Assembly (NCBI GenBank): GCA_900544285.1
Contig: UQUT01000010.1
Span: 15,053-79,052, forward strand
Reading direction: 5' to 3'
Length of the DNA stretch: 64,000 bases
From: an uncultured Eubacterium sp.
GTDB taxonomy: Bacteria > Bacillota > Clostridia > Oscillospirales > CAG-272
Shown here: piece by piece, positions 14,063-22,494 of the stretch
Layout: each line of letters opens with the position of its first letter
Numbering within the stretch: position 1 is the stretch's first letter
Program-made: the position numbers and the translations under genes
The notes under the pieces: generated by a model
Seen by the model: only the letters and a program-made list of their open reading frames with translations
What the model was told of the DNA's origin: nothing
Database searches by the model: none

Positions 14063-16795
14063 ATGGCGGAAGAAAACAAAAAGAGCATAGACGAGCTTAA
14101 AACGTCTGCCGACAGTCTTCTTGCAAGGCTGAACAGTCAGCTCGGCGCAGAGTCTGCAAAGACAGACGGCGCAGAGGAAAGACCGGCGTCATCTCCTGTG
14201 ACAGGCGGACTGACTGACGAAAAATACAGCGAGCTTTATGAGAAATATCTCGGCGGTAAACCGTCGGAGAGCGTCAGCGGCGGGGGCGATTACGAATCCC
14301 TTCACGGAAGGATTGTCGACCTTCAGAAGGAATCGGGCGGGGAAACGCCGAAGATGCCCGACGTTGACGAAAGCATAAAAGCGGCGGAAACCTTCGGAGC
14401 GGGACTTCCGGATGATGTCCCTGCGGAGGGAAAAACGTCTGCTGAGGATGACGAATACTGGGATATGATGAAAACAGCCTGCGTCACCCCCGTAAAGAAG
14501 GAGGAAACTCCCGCGGCGGCTGAAATTCCGAGCACGGATACTGTTGAAGTATCTGAGCTTCAGAAGAACATAGAGGATGCGGAAAACTACGTTGAAAATT
14601 ACACGGAAGAGCCGGCTCCGGAGCCGGAGCCCGTGAAAAACGTGGACAATTACTCAACAAATCCCGGAATAAAGCACCCTAGGGAGAAGAGGGGACTTTT
14701 CGCAGGACTTCGTCGCGAGAAGCCCGAAAATACCGGCGAATACAAAACGACCGGCGAGAAAACAGACACGTTTGACCGTGTTACAAAGCCTGAAAAGCCT
14801 TCTGATAGCGACAAGGTTGTTACGGCGGAAATCAAAAAGCCGACGCCGGAGCCCTCCGACAAGAAGAATCTTTCCGATACGGCAATGATGATGATGGCGT
14901 TCGGATACGAGCCTGAAAAGAAGGAAAAGGAAGAGCCTGAGGAGACGCCGCACAGCTTTGACGAATACTCGTTCTCCGATACGGACGACATTTCAAAGAC
15001 TACTGATATAGGCGATACGTCCATGTACGAAACCGAGGCGACAGCTCTTAAAGGCGCTGTCACGGAGATGATGGACAAACCGTCGATCGAATATACGGAA
15101 GAGGACGGCAGCAAGAAGGTTTTTGCGCAGTTCAGAGAAAAATACAATTCGCTTCGCCTGCGCATGATCATCTGTGCGGTGCTTGCGCTCGGTCTGCTTA
15201 TCTGGGAGTTCATTCTTCCGATTGCGGGCGTTGAGCTCGACGCGTTTATCCTTATTTCGGTTGACCTGCTTATGACGGTTGCCTGCGCGGTTCTCGTCTG
15301 CGACAGACTGATTTATGCCGGAAAGCGCATTATACGTTTCGGCTTTGACGCCGACAGCTTCACACTTGTGATGTTTGTTCTTTCTGTCATTACATCGCTC
15401 GGCGCGGTTTTCACTGCCGCCGATGACGCGTTTGCTACTATCAGACTTTATAATTTCACTTTTGCAATATGCGCATTGTTCAACCTGCTTTCCGCGTTCC
15501 TGCTTCTCAACAGAAACGCATATGCATTCAAGATAATCTCCGCCGATGGGACAAAGAGGGTATTTGCGAGAGCGCCGAGAACGGACTGCCCGCGAGAAAA
15601 TCTTGCCTTCGGAGAATATCTCAATGACGCTTCCGAGGTCTGCAAGGTGGAAAAGACAGAGTTCATCAGTAATTTCTTCTCCGGCACAAACGAGGAACCT
15701 AAGAGCCGTAAGCCTCTGAAGATTTTTGTTCCTGCTGTGTTTGGAATTTCATTTATAGTTTTCCTTATTTCAATTATAGCGATTGACGGCTGCGATTTCT
15801 ATCAGAGCATGACGAACGCATATGTAACCTTTCTTATGACAGCGCCGCTTTCCGTTTTCCTCTCGTTTGCGTATTCGTCATATCTCGGAGCCGCAAGGGC
15901 ATATTCGCACGGCGCGGCGATACTTTCCGAGGCTACACCGGAGAAATACGGCAATACGGCTGTTATAACCTTCACGGACGAGGACGCTTTCCCTGTGGAC
16001 AGAATAAAGCTCAAGAGTGTCAAGGTCATGGATAATAACAACATAGAGAAGGTCATCTATTATGCTTCGAGCGTGTTCTCCAAGATCGGCGGCCCGCTTG
16101 CAGCTGTATTCAAGGCGGCTTCGCTTGACACGGCAAGCTCGGATAACGTTGAAATAAAGGAGCTTTCAGACCACGGTATCGACGCTGTTGTCGACGGGAA
16201 GCACATTGTTGTCGGTCAGCCGGAATATATGGAAAATCAGTGTTTTGAAACGGTGAAGGAGGATTCCGACGCCGAGTGTATGGGCAGGACGAACAGAAGA
16301 ATTATGTATCTCGCATGCGACGAGGTGATAATTGCGAAGTTCTATATCCAGTATAACACATCTCCCGATTTCATATATATCGTCAAACATCTTTATGAAA
16401 GCGGAATATGCGTTGCAATAAGCACGATTGACCCCTGTATTGACGATGACATCCTCTATAAGAACCGTCTTGACCCGGAAAAGTACGCCATAAAGATAAT
16501 AAAGGGAAGCGAGCCGGAGGGAACTCTTGAAAGAATTTCGTCGTTTGACTGCGGTATCGCGTCGACAGGGTCGCTCAAGGGCATGGTCAAAACGCTCATG
16601 CTTTGCGACAGACTTTCAAACCTCGTCAAGACAAATCTTGCAATGAAGATTGTTTCCGCCGTCGTCGGCGCGATAATAATCGGACTTGTCATAGGAGCGG
16701 GTGCGATGAGCGGCTTTGTCACGATAATTCCGGCGCTTTATCAGCTCTTCTGGATGATACCGATGTATCTCGTTTCAAAGGTCTACATAAGATAA
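14063..16795 (+). CDS. P-type-ATPase-like membrane protein without phosphorylation motif
   Basis: 910 residues. Residues 1-350 are a low-complexity, acidic, Pro/Glu/Lys-rich cytoplasmic region. Then come about eight membrane helices in the order four (near 370-385, 395-415, 435-450, 465-485), two (near 555-570, 590-605) and two at the C-terminus (near 865-905), the layout of P1B-type ATPases. Between helix 6 and 7 the soluble part has nucleotide-domain-like sequence (IKELSDHGIDAVVDGKHIVV), but where DKTGT is expected the protein reads ITFTDEDAFP (residues ~634-643), and no TGDGxND is present. I infer a catalytically dead relative. Start follows CGGAGGGAAATC. Confidence 0.7.
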   Translation: MAEENKKSIDELKTSADSLLARLNSQLGAESAKTDGAEERPASSPVTGGLTDEKYSELYEKYLGGKPSESVSGGGDYESLHGRIVDLQKESGGETPKMPDVDESIKAAETFGAGLPDDVPAEGKTSAEDDEYWDMMKTACVTPVKKEETPAAAEIPSTDTVEVSELQKNIEDAENYVENYTEEPAPEPEPVKNVDNYSTNPGIKHPREKRGLFAGLRREKPENTGEYKTTGEKTDTFDRVTKPEKPSDSDKVVTAEIKKPTPEPSDKKNLSDTAMMMMAFGYEPEKKEKEEPEETPHSFDEYSFSDTDDISKTTDIGDTSMYETEATALKGAVTEMMDKPSIEYTEEDGSKKVFAQFREKYNSLRLRMIICAVLALGLLIWEFILPIAGVELDAFILISVDLLMTVACAVLVCDRLIYAGKRIIRFGFDADSFTLVMFVLSVITSLGAVFTAADDAFATIRLYNFTFAICALFNLLSAFLLLNRNAYAFKIISADGTKRVFARAPRTDCPRENLAFGEYLNDASEVCKVEKTEFISNFFSGTNEEPKSRKPLKIFVPAVFGISFIVFLISIIAIDGCDFYQSMTNAYVTFLMTAPLSVFLSFAYSSYLGAARAYSHGAAILSEATPEKYGNTAVITFTDEDAFPVDRIKLKSVKVMDNNNIEKVIYYASSVFSKIGGPLAAVFKAASLDTASSDNVEIKELSDHGIDAVVDGKHIVVGQPEYMENQCFETVKEDSDAECMGRTNRRIMYLACDEVIIAKFYIQYNTSPDFIYIVKHLYESGICVAISTIDPCIDDDILYKNRLDPEKYAIKIIKGSEPEGTLERISSFDCGIASTGSLKGMVKTLMLCDRLSNLVKTNLAMKIVSAVVGAIIIGLVIGAGAMSGFVTIIPALYQLFWMIPMYLVSKVYIR

Positions 16796-16800
16796 ATATG

Positions 16801-16829
16801 AAAAGCGGTGCCTTCGGGCACCGTTTTTT
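16801..16829 (+). terminator. Intrinsic terminator
   Basis: AAAGCGGTGCC-TTCG-GGCACCG followed by TTTTTT, a stable tetraloop hairpin six bases after the stop of the 910-residue protein. Confidence 0.9.
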
Positions 16830-16924
16830 ATTGATTGACACATATTTTTATTCTTTCGTTTTTGCACCGGCGCACGTTCCGGAAAGAAAAATCCGCATAA
16901 GCGAAAAAATTTTTCCAAAAGGTA

Positions 16925-16953
16925 TTGACAAACGGTCGGCTTTGTGATAGTAT
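16925..16953 (+). promoter_or_regulatory. Promoter of the amino-acid ABC importer operon
   Basis: -35 TTGACA (16925-16930), 17-base spacer, -10 TAGTAT (16948-16953). Confidence 0.7.
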
Positions 16954-17016
16954 TACATCATCGCTTTACCACGTTAAAGTAATAAAACAATAAATTCAGT
17001 CAAGGGGAACACGAAA

Positions 17017-17805
17017 ATGAAAAAAGCTTTTATAAAAATTGCGGCGCTTGCGGTCGCTGTCACCATGATATGCGTTGCGCTCTGCTCATGCGGAGGAAAG
17101 AAGGGATTCACCGTCGGCTTTGACGCCGATTTCCCGCCTTACGGCTACATAGACGAAAACGGCGAATACACAGGCTTTGATATAGAGCTTGCAAAGGAAG
17201 TTGCAAAGAGAAACGGCTGGGAAATAAAGCTCAAGGCAATTGACTGGAACGCAAAGGATTCGCTCCTTTCGTCCGGCGCGATAGACTGCATATGGAACGG
17301 CTTTACGATGAACGGCAGAGAAGATAAATACACATGGACAAAGGCTTACGTCGACAACAGTCAGGTGGTTGTCGTGAAGAGCGACAGCGGTATAAGCGCG
17401 CTTTCCGACCTTGCCGGAAAGACGGTTGCCGTTCAGTCCGATTCGTCCGCGCTTTCGATACTTACGGACGAAGAAAACGCGGAAATGCTCGCGCTTGCGA
17501 AAACCTTTGCAAAGCTCAAGGAATACGGCGATTACAACGCGGCGTTCCTCGCGCTTGAAAGCGGTGCGGTCGACGCTATCGCAATGGATATAGGCGTTGC
17601 TAAATATCAGATTGAATCGAGAGGCGACGGCTACAAGCAGCTCGATACAATCCTTGCGTCGGAACAGTACGGAATAGGTTTTGCGCTTGGAAATGCGGAG
17701 CTCTGCGACGCCGTTTCAAAGACGCTTTCCGAAATTATGGCGGACGGAACATATGATAAGCTCGCAGAGAAGTTCGGAATCGACGGTGCCATCAAGTGGA
17801 ACTGA
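17017..17805 (+). CDS. Polar amino-acid ABC transporter substrate-binding lipoprotein
   Basis: 262 residues. Signal peptide with lipobox LCSC near residue 26 anchors it outside the membrane. The mature part is a family 3 solute-binding protein: GFDADFPPYGYIDENGEYTG near the start, FDIELAKEVAKRNGW, the substrate-contact stretch AIDCIWNGFTMN near residue 88, and the hinge regions LAGKTVAVQSDSSA and FALGNAELCDAVSKTL. It delivers a polar amino acid to the permease and ATPase encoded next. Which amino acid cannot be read from the sequence. Confidence 0.92.
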   Translation: MKKAFIKIAALAVAVTMICVALCSCGGKKGFTVGFDADFPPYGYIDENGEYTGFDIELAKEVAKRNGWEIKLKAIDWNAKDSLLSSGAIDCIWNGFTMNGREDKYTWTKAYVDNSQVVVVKSDSGISALSDLAGKTVAVQSDSSALSILTDEENAEMLALAKTFAKLKEYGDYNAAFLALESGAVDAIAMDIGVAKYQIESRGDGYKQLDTILASEQYGIGFALGNAELCDAVSKTLSEIMADGTYDKLAEKFGIDGAIKWN

Positions 17806-17832
17806 AAAACACGAAACCATTATAAAATCCTG

Positions 17833-17867
17833 AAGTGTCGGAGCCGATACGTTCGGCTCCTTCACTT
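17833..17867 (+). terminator. Hairpin between binding-protein and permease genes
   Basis: GGAGCCGA (17840-17847) pairs with TCGGCTCC (17853-17860); AAGTG and CACTT extend the stem after a 2x2 internal loop. There is no T run, so it probably slows decay or attenuates, allowing more binding protein than permease from one transcript. That effect is inferred from similar importer operons. Confidence 0.55.
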
Positions 17868-17887
17868 ATGTTTACGGAGAAACTGTT

Positions 17888-18544
17888 ATGAACGTACTCA
17901 CAATGCTCAAGCTCCTGCTTTCGGGCATGGGCATGACCGCACTCATCTTTTTTGTAACGCTTATTCTCTCTCTTCCGCTCGGAATGGGGATTGCGTTTTG
18001 CAGAATGTCCAAAAATCCCGTTTTGCGGGGAATAACAAAGGTCTATATATCGATTATGCGCGGCACGCCGCTTATGCTTCAGCTGCTTGTTGTCAGATAC
18101 GGTCCGTATTTTATTTTCAGGGCTAAGCTCAGCGACTCATACGATCTGTATGCGGTCCTCATCGCATTTGTGATAAACTATGCCGCATATTTTGCGGAGA
18201 TATACCGCAGCGGAATTGAGTCGATACCGCAGGGGCAATACGAGGCGGCAAGGCTTCTCGGCTTCGGCAAGGGCAGGACATTTACAATGATTATCCTCCC
18301 GCAGGTGATAAAGCGGGTGCTCCCGTCTATAACAAACGAAACGATCACCCTCGTCAAGGATACGTCGCTTGCATTCACAATCGGCGTGATTGAAATGTTC
18401 ACGCGCGCAAAGCAGATTGCGGCGGCGGAAACGTCAATGTTGCCTTATGTTTTTGCGGGAATATTATATTACATTTTCAATTACGCGGTTGCTTTCGGCA
18501 TGGAAAAAGCCGAAAAGGCTTTCGGATATTATGAGGTGAAATAA
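17888..18544 (+). CDS. Amino-acid ABC transporter permease
   Basis: 218 residues of the HisM/GlnP family. Five membrane segments are visible; the coupling region is EAARLLGFGKGRTFTMIILPQ near residues 118-140, containing the EAA motif that docks on the ATPase. ATG follows TACGGAGAAACTGTT. The gene lies between the binding-protein and ATPase genes and ends one base before the latter's GTG start. Confidence 0.93.
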   Translation: MNVLTMLKLLLSGMGMTALIFFVTLILSLPLGMGIAFCRMSKNPVLRGITKVYISIMRGTPLMLQLLVVRYGPYFIFRAKLSDSYDLYAVLIAFVINYAAYFAEIYRSGIESIPQGQYEAARLLGFGKGRTFTMIILPQVIKRVLPSITNETITLVKDTSLAFTIGVIEMFTRAKQIAAAETSMLPYVFAGILYYIFNYAVAFGMEKAEKAFGYYEVK

Positions 18545-18545
18545 A

Positions 18546-19325
18546 GTGGAAGAGATACTTGCGATAAAAGACCTTAAAAAGGATTTTGACGGACTCGGCG
18601 TGCTTTCCGGCGTGTCGCTTTCCGTGAAAAAAGGCGAGGTCGTGTCGATTATCGGCTCGTCCGGAAGCGGAAAATCGACATTGCTCCGCTGTGCAACCAT
18701 GCTTGAAAAGATTTCTTCAGGGTCGATTTCTTATAAAGGCGAGAAAATGGCTTGGACAGACGAGACGGGGAAGGTCATATACGCGCCGAAGGCGGAGCTT
18801 GCGAAAATACGCTCTTATTTCGGACTGGTTTTTCAGAACTTCAATCTTTTCCCGCATATGACCGTGCTCAAAAACATAACCGCCGCGCCGATAACCGTCA
18901 TGAAAATGCCCAAAGCGCAGGCGGAAGCCGAAGCGATGGAGCTTCTTTCGAAAATGGGACTTGCGGACAAGGCGAATGAATATCCCTGCAGGCTTTCCGG
19001 CGGACAGCAACAGCGGGTTTCAATTGCGCGCGCACTGATATGCAAGCCGGAAATACTCTTTTTCGACGAGCCGACCTCCGCGCTTGATCCGGAGCTGACG
19101 TCCGGCATACTTAAAGTCATAAAGGAGCTTGCGGCGGAGAAAATGACGATGGTTATCGTCACGCACGAGATGAATTTCGCAAGGGACGTTTCGGACAGGA
19201 TAATATTCGTAAGCGACGGACTCATATCCGCAGAGGGAACGCCCGATGAGCTTTTCAGAAATACGGAAAACGAACGTCTTAAACGCTTTCTCGCGTCGTT
19301 TTACGGTGGGGAAGAAAACAATTGA
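18546..19325 (+). CDS. Amino-acid ABC transporter ATP-binding protein
   Basis: 259 residues, starting with GTG behind TGAGGTGAA. All ABC motifs are present: Walker A GSSGSGKST, Q-loop VFQNFNLFPHMT (typical of polar amino-acid importers), signature LSGGQQQR, Walker B ILFFDEPTSALD and H-loop VTHEM. It energises uptake through the adjacent permease. Compared with usual members (about 240 residues) it has a short insertion near residue 75 (WTDETGKVIYAPK). Confidence 0.95.
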   Translation: MEEILAIKDLKKDFDGLGVLSGVSLSVKKGEVVSIIGSSGSGKSTLLRCATMLEKISSGSISYKGEKMAWTDETGKVIYAPKAELAKIRSYFGLVFQNFNLFPHMTVLKNITAAPITVMKMPKAQAEAEAMELLSKMGLADKANEYPCRLSGGQQQRVSIARALICKPEILFFDEPTSALDPELTSGILKVIKELAAEKMTMVIVTHEMNFARDVSDRIIFVSDGLISAEGTPDELFRNTENERLKRFLASFYGGEENN

Positions 19326-19336
19326 ACGTAAAAAGC

Positions 19337-19364
19337 AAAAAACGCGCCATATGGCGCGTTTTTT
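19337..19364. terminator. Bidirectional terminator between convergent genes
   Basis: AAAAAACGCGCCAT/ATGGCGCGTTTTTT is a perfect 28-base palindrome between the stops of the ATPase gene (plus) and a P-II-like gene (minus), with a T run on both strands. Confidence 0.95.
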
Positions 19365-19370
19365 GTTTTA

Positions 19371-19706
19371 TCAGTCCTTTTTGTCCTTGAGTGGCGATAT
19401 TCCGATGGCCTTGTCAACCGGAATCGAAAATGCAATGCCCTGACCGTCCGTATCGAGACCGACCTTCTTATACACGGCGTGCATAATGCTGTCTCTTATC
19501 TCGTTTCTGACAAGAATGATAACGATCTCCTTTTCGGGCTGGATTGTGATTCCGAAGAGCTTTTCAGCCTCGGAATTTGCCGTGCCTCTCGCGTGGATAA
19601 CGGTTCCGCCTCTTGCTCCGAATTCTTTTGCCGCGTCCATGACGGCATCTCCGAAGCCGGAGTTCACAACGCACATTATCGCCTGACAGTTTGTGAGTAT
19701 ATCCAT
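19371..19706 (-). CDS. P-II family regulator-like protein
   Basis: 111 residues from MDILTNCQAIMCVV; this ATG is chosen because GGGAG lies 10 bases upstream, rather than an earlier ATG inside the preceding gene. The fold is P-II-like: MCVVNSGFGDAVMDAAKEFG, then a T-loop-like glycine-rich segment ARGGTVIHARGT and the strand KEIVIILVRNE. P-II proteins sense ATP/ADP and 2-oxoglutarate and gate transporters or enzymes. It is the last gene of a three-gene unit with another P-II-like protein and a DUF1538 membrane protein, so it probably gates that membrane protein. The classical T-loop Tyr is not obvious. Confidence 0.75.
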   Translation of the reverse strand: MDILTNCQAIMCVVNSGFGDAVMDAAKEFGARGGTVIHARGTANSEAEKLFGITIQPEKEIVIILVRNEIRDSIMHAVYKKVGLDTDGQGIAFSIPVDKAIGISPLKDKKD

Positions 19707-19707
19707 T

Positions 19708-20088
19708 TCACATTCTCCCTTCATTGTTGTTGCTGAGGAAACGGTACACCGCAACGCCGATTATACTCGACATTGACACCGTGAAGGCGATACCTTTTCC
19801 GTTCTTTATCGTATGGAATTTTTCATCAAGGAAACGGAGAATCATATCCTCGTTGTCCTCTCTGATGACGCTCATTATAACGGATTTGTTCTTATCCGAA
19901 AGACCGAGCATCTGCATAATTTCCTTGGTTGCCGTGCCTCTTGCCGCTGCGGAAAGCTGCATGTTGACGCCGAATCCCTGAATGAGCGCGGTATAAAGCT
20001 CCGCTTTTTCTCGGTTTACTATTGTGAAAAGGAGCTTTAACTTAGGCGGGGCGAGTTGTTTCTTCTTTGAATTTTCTCTTACGTCCAT
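19708..20088 (-). CDS. P-II family regulator-like protein (second copy)
   Basis: 126 residues. After a basic N-terminus (SKKKQLAPPKLK) the P-II-like core begins with LLFTIVNREKAELYTALIQG and has a shortened glycine region (AAARGTA) before IMQMLGLSDKNKSVIMSVI. It is related in layout to the product of the next gene, from which it is separated by one base, but shares little direct sequence, suggesting an old duplication and a heteromeric regulator. It follows the DUF1538 gene by 13 bases. Confidence 0.7.
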   Translation of the reverse strand: MDVRENSKKKQLAPPKLKLLFTIVNREKAELYTALIQGFGVNMQLSAAARGTATKEIMQMLGLSDKNKSVIMSVIREDNEDMILRFLDEKFHTIKNGKGIAFTVSMSSIIGVAVYRFLSNNNEGRM

Positions 20089-20101
20089 TGTAAATGCCTC
20101 C

Positions 20102-21628
20102 TTACATAAAGTTGATTATCTGCTCGTCGTCAGCCTCAAGAATACGTTTCATTGCAATCTTCTGCTTAACCTTTCTTGTCATAACAGCCTTGAAGCCGAG
20201 GAGCTGAATTGTTATAAGCGGCGTCATTGCAACCATTGCCACAACGCCGAACGCATTTGACATTATCTTGCTTTCGCCCCCGAGCATACAGCAAACGCCA
20301 ACGGCAAAGGGAAGAATGAAGCTTGATGTCAGCGGACCGCTTGCAACGCCGCCGGAGTCGAATGCGATGGCGGTATAAAGTCCCGGGATGAAGAATGAAA
20401 GTCCGAGAGAAATGAAATATCCGGGGATGAGGTAATAAAGTATGCTGAAGTCAAGCACAATGCGGAGCATGGAAAGTCCGATTGATATTCCGACGCCGAC
20501 GGAGAGGGCAATCATCATTGACGATTTGCTGACAGTACCGCCCGTGATTTCTTCAACCTGCTTGTTGAGAACGTGGACGGCGGGCTCCGCGAGAACGACG
20601 ACTGTTCCGAGAACAAATCCGAAGACGATTATAATCCAGGGCGAATTCTTCGCAAGCTCTGTGCCCATTTTATAACCTATCGGCATAAATCCGACGTTTA
20701 CCGCCGTGAGAAAGATGACAAGCCCGACGACTGTATACGCTATGCCGATGATTATCTGAATGAGTTTTCTTCTCGGCAATTTGAGAAAGATAACCTGCAA
20801 AACGAAGAAGAAAAGCGAAATCAGTCCGATTGCGATAATTACTTCCTTCGCAACGGAAAGCAACGCCGTGCCGAAGTTTTCTCCGAGGTGGGCGTCGATT
20901 GAATAATCGGGCAGTTTATATGTAATATTGCCTTTTGCAAAAATGCCGAGCGCGGTTACCGCAAGTATCGGGCCAATGGAGCACATTGCAATCAGACCGA
21001 AGCTGTTTTCTTCAACATTGCGACCGCCGAGCGTTATCGCTATGCCGACGCCGAGTGCCATTATGAAGGGAACCGTTATCGGGCCGGTCGTAACTCCGCC
21101 GGAGTCAAAGGCGAGGGCGAGAAAATCCGAATTGCCGTTTATGACGACGAGCGATGTCAGCGCAAACAGAAGCATATAGAAGAACATGAGAAGCGTTGAC
21201 AGCTGCTTGCGGAAAACTATCTTAAGCACGGACAACAACAAAAATATTCCGACGCCGACGCCGACGGAAACCGTCAGCACGGTTGGATTTATGATATCTT
21301 TGACCTGCGTTGCGAGAACCGTCAAATCGGGTTCGGCAACTGTTATCAGTACGCCCATCGCAAAGCATACAATGAGCAGAAGCGAGAGTTTTTTCGTTTT
21401 TGTGAGTCCTATGCCGATGTGCTCTCCCATCGGCGTCATTGCGAGATCCGCGCCGAGGTTGAACAGTGCGATTCCCAGAATCAGAAGAACCGAAGAAATC
21501 AGAAATACCGTCAGTTCTTTTGGTGAAAAGTTGACAAGCGGCGTCAGGTTGAGAAGAAATACAATCGCCGTTACGGGAAGTACGGAGGTGAGTGCTTCGC
21601 CGATTTTTTTTCCAAGAGCCTTTATCAA
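20102..21628 (-). CDS. DUF1538 family membrane protein (putative transporter)
   Basis: 508 residues from a TTG start (TTG ATA AAG GCT) with AGGAGG 9 bases upstream; an ATG-initiated longer frame lacks a ribosome site. Two homologous halves each of about 250 residues with about six helices: the first contains FNLGADLAMTPMGEHIGIGL and VAEPDLTVLATQV, the second VGFMPIGYKMGTELA and VLAEPAVHVLNKQV, so both halves keep the AEP motif. Each half also contains a FDSGGV(T/A)(T/S)GP signature. DUF1538 proteins are of unknown substrate; co-occurrence with P-II-like genes here points to a regulated channel or transporter. Confidence 0.85.
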   Translation of the reverse strand: MIKALGKKIGEALTSVLPVTAIVFLLNLTPLVNFSPKELTVFLISSVLLILGIALFNLGADLAMTPMGEHIGIGLTKTKKLSLLLIVCFAMGVLITVAEPDLTVLATQVKDIINPTVLTVSVGVGVGIFLLLSVLKIVFRKQLSTLLMFFYMLLFALTSLVVINGNSDFLALAFDSGGVTTGPITVPFIMALGVGIAITLGGRNVEENSFGLIAMCSIGPILAVTALGIFAKGNITYKLPDYSIDAHLGENFGTALLSVAKEVIIAIGLISLFFFVLQVIFLKLPRRKLIQIIIGIAYTVVGLVIFLTAVNVGFMPIGYKMGTELAKNSPWIIIVFGFVLGTVVVLAEPAVHVLNKQVEEITGGTVSKSSMMIALSVGVGISIGLSMLRIVLDFSILYYLIPGYFISLGLSFFIPGLYTAIAFDSGGVASGPLTSSFILPFAVGVCCMLGGESKIMSNAFGVVAMVAMTPLITIQLLGFKAVMTRKVKQKIAMKRILEADDEQIINFM

Positions 21629-21748
21629 ATCAAATCGCCTCCTTTTATTTTTATATATCATATCTATTTTACCATACGGAAAGAACCAAGTCAACGGATT
21701 TTTTGCGTCGAAAAGCCTACTTTTTTATACAATTTTGCCCGCATGCAC

Positions 21749-21783
21749 AAAAAACGCCTGTCACGAAGCCGACAGGCGTTTTT
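21749..21783 (-). terminator. Intrinsic terminator of the 24.7-21.8 kb minus-strand genes
   Basis: AACGCCTGTC pairs with GACAGGCGTT around an 8-base loop, flanked by A and T runs on both sides; on the minus strand it follows the zinc-ribbon protein gene by 12 bases. Confidence 0.9.
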
Positions 21784-21795
21784 AGTTGATTAAAA

Positions 21796-22494
21796 TCAAA
21801 GGAAAAATTTCTTTTCGATCTTCTCGCAAAGTGCTTTATTGTGTCCGATGAGGAACGTTGCAACCGCGAGGAGAATGAAAGTCACGGCAGGGTAGAATGA
21901 CCATGCAAAGGTATCGCGCACTTTGAAGGTCGTGTTTATGAGAAACTCAACAAGCACGCAGAACAGTCCGAGAAAGATCATCGAAACAGCCGCAACGGTA
22001 AGCGATGAGATTTTCTTCTCCTTTTTCAGCAGCGATATTATCGCAATGAACACGGCAAGCACCGTGACGATCGGCATGGCGAAGGTCAGAAACCATGTGC
22101 CCTTGGTTTTAAGCTCTATGAAGAGCAGAAAGCCGAGAATGTCCGCTGCTATCAGCACTGTGCACGTCACACCGTGCTTTGAAAGAAGAATTGGGAAAAC
22201 TATCATGAGATAAATGCACAGAAGCGACGCCATTACATATGCCGACCATGTTATTGAGCGGTTTATCGTATAGTCGCAAAGGGTTGTAAGAAAATCGGGC
22301 AGGAGAAGAATAAGTGTTATGAGTGATACCACCGTGCTCTTTTTGATTTTCACCTTCGGCGCCGGCGAATAGACGGGATAAGAATGTATATGCTCATCGC
22401 CAATTTCGCGCGGATTTATTACTTTGGTGCCGCAGAGCGGGCATTTTTTTGCCCCTTTTTCAAGCTCGACACCGCAATTCACGCAGTATGACAT
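21796..22494 (-). CDS. Zinc-ribbon membrane protein (DUF6320-like)
   Basis: 232 residues. An N-terminal four-cysteine zinc ribbon (CVNCG ... CPLCG, residues 4-23) is followed by a linker and about six membrane helices between residues 50 and 215, ending in a short basic tail. The function is unknown; such proteins are often encoded beside acyltransferase-like proteins in Clostridia. The ATG overlaps the stop of the condensation-type acyltransferase gene by one base, so the two products are probably made together. Confidence 0.75.
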   Translation of the reverse strand: MSYCVNCGVELEKGAKKCPLCGTKVINPREIGDEHIHSYPVYSPAPKVKIKKSTVVSLITLILLLPDFLTTLCDYTINRSITWSAYVMASLLCIYLMIVFPILLSKHGVTCTVLIAADILGFLLFIELKTKGTWFLTFAMPIVTVLAVFIAIISLLKKEKKISSLTVAAVSMIFLGLFCVLVEFLINTTFKVRDTFAWSFYPAVTFILLAVATFLIGHNKALCEKIEKKFFL

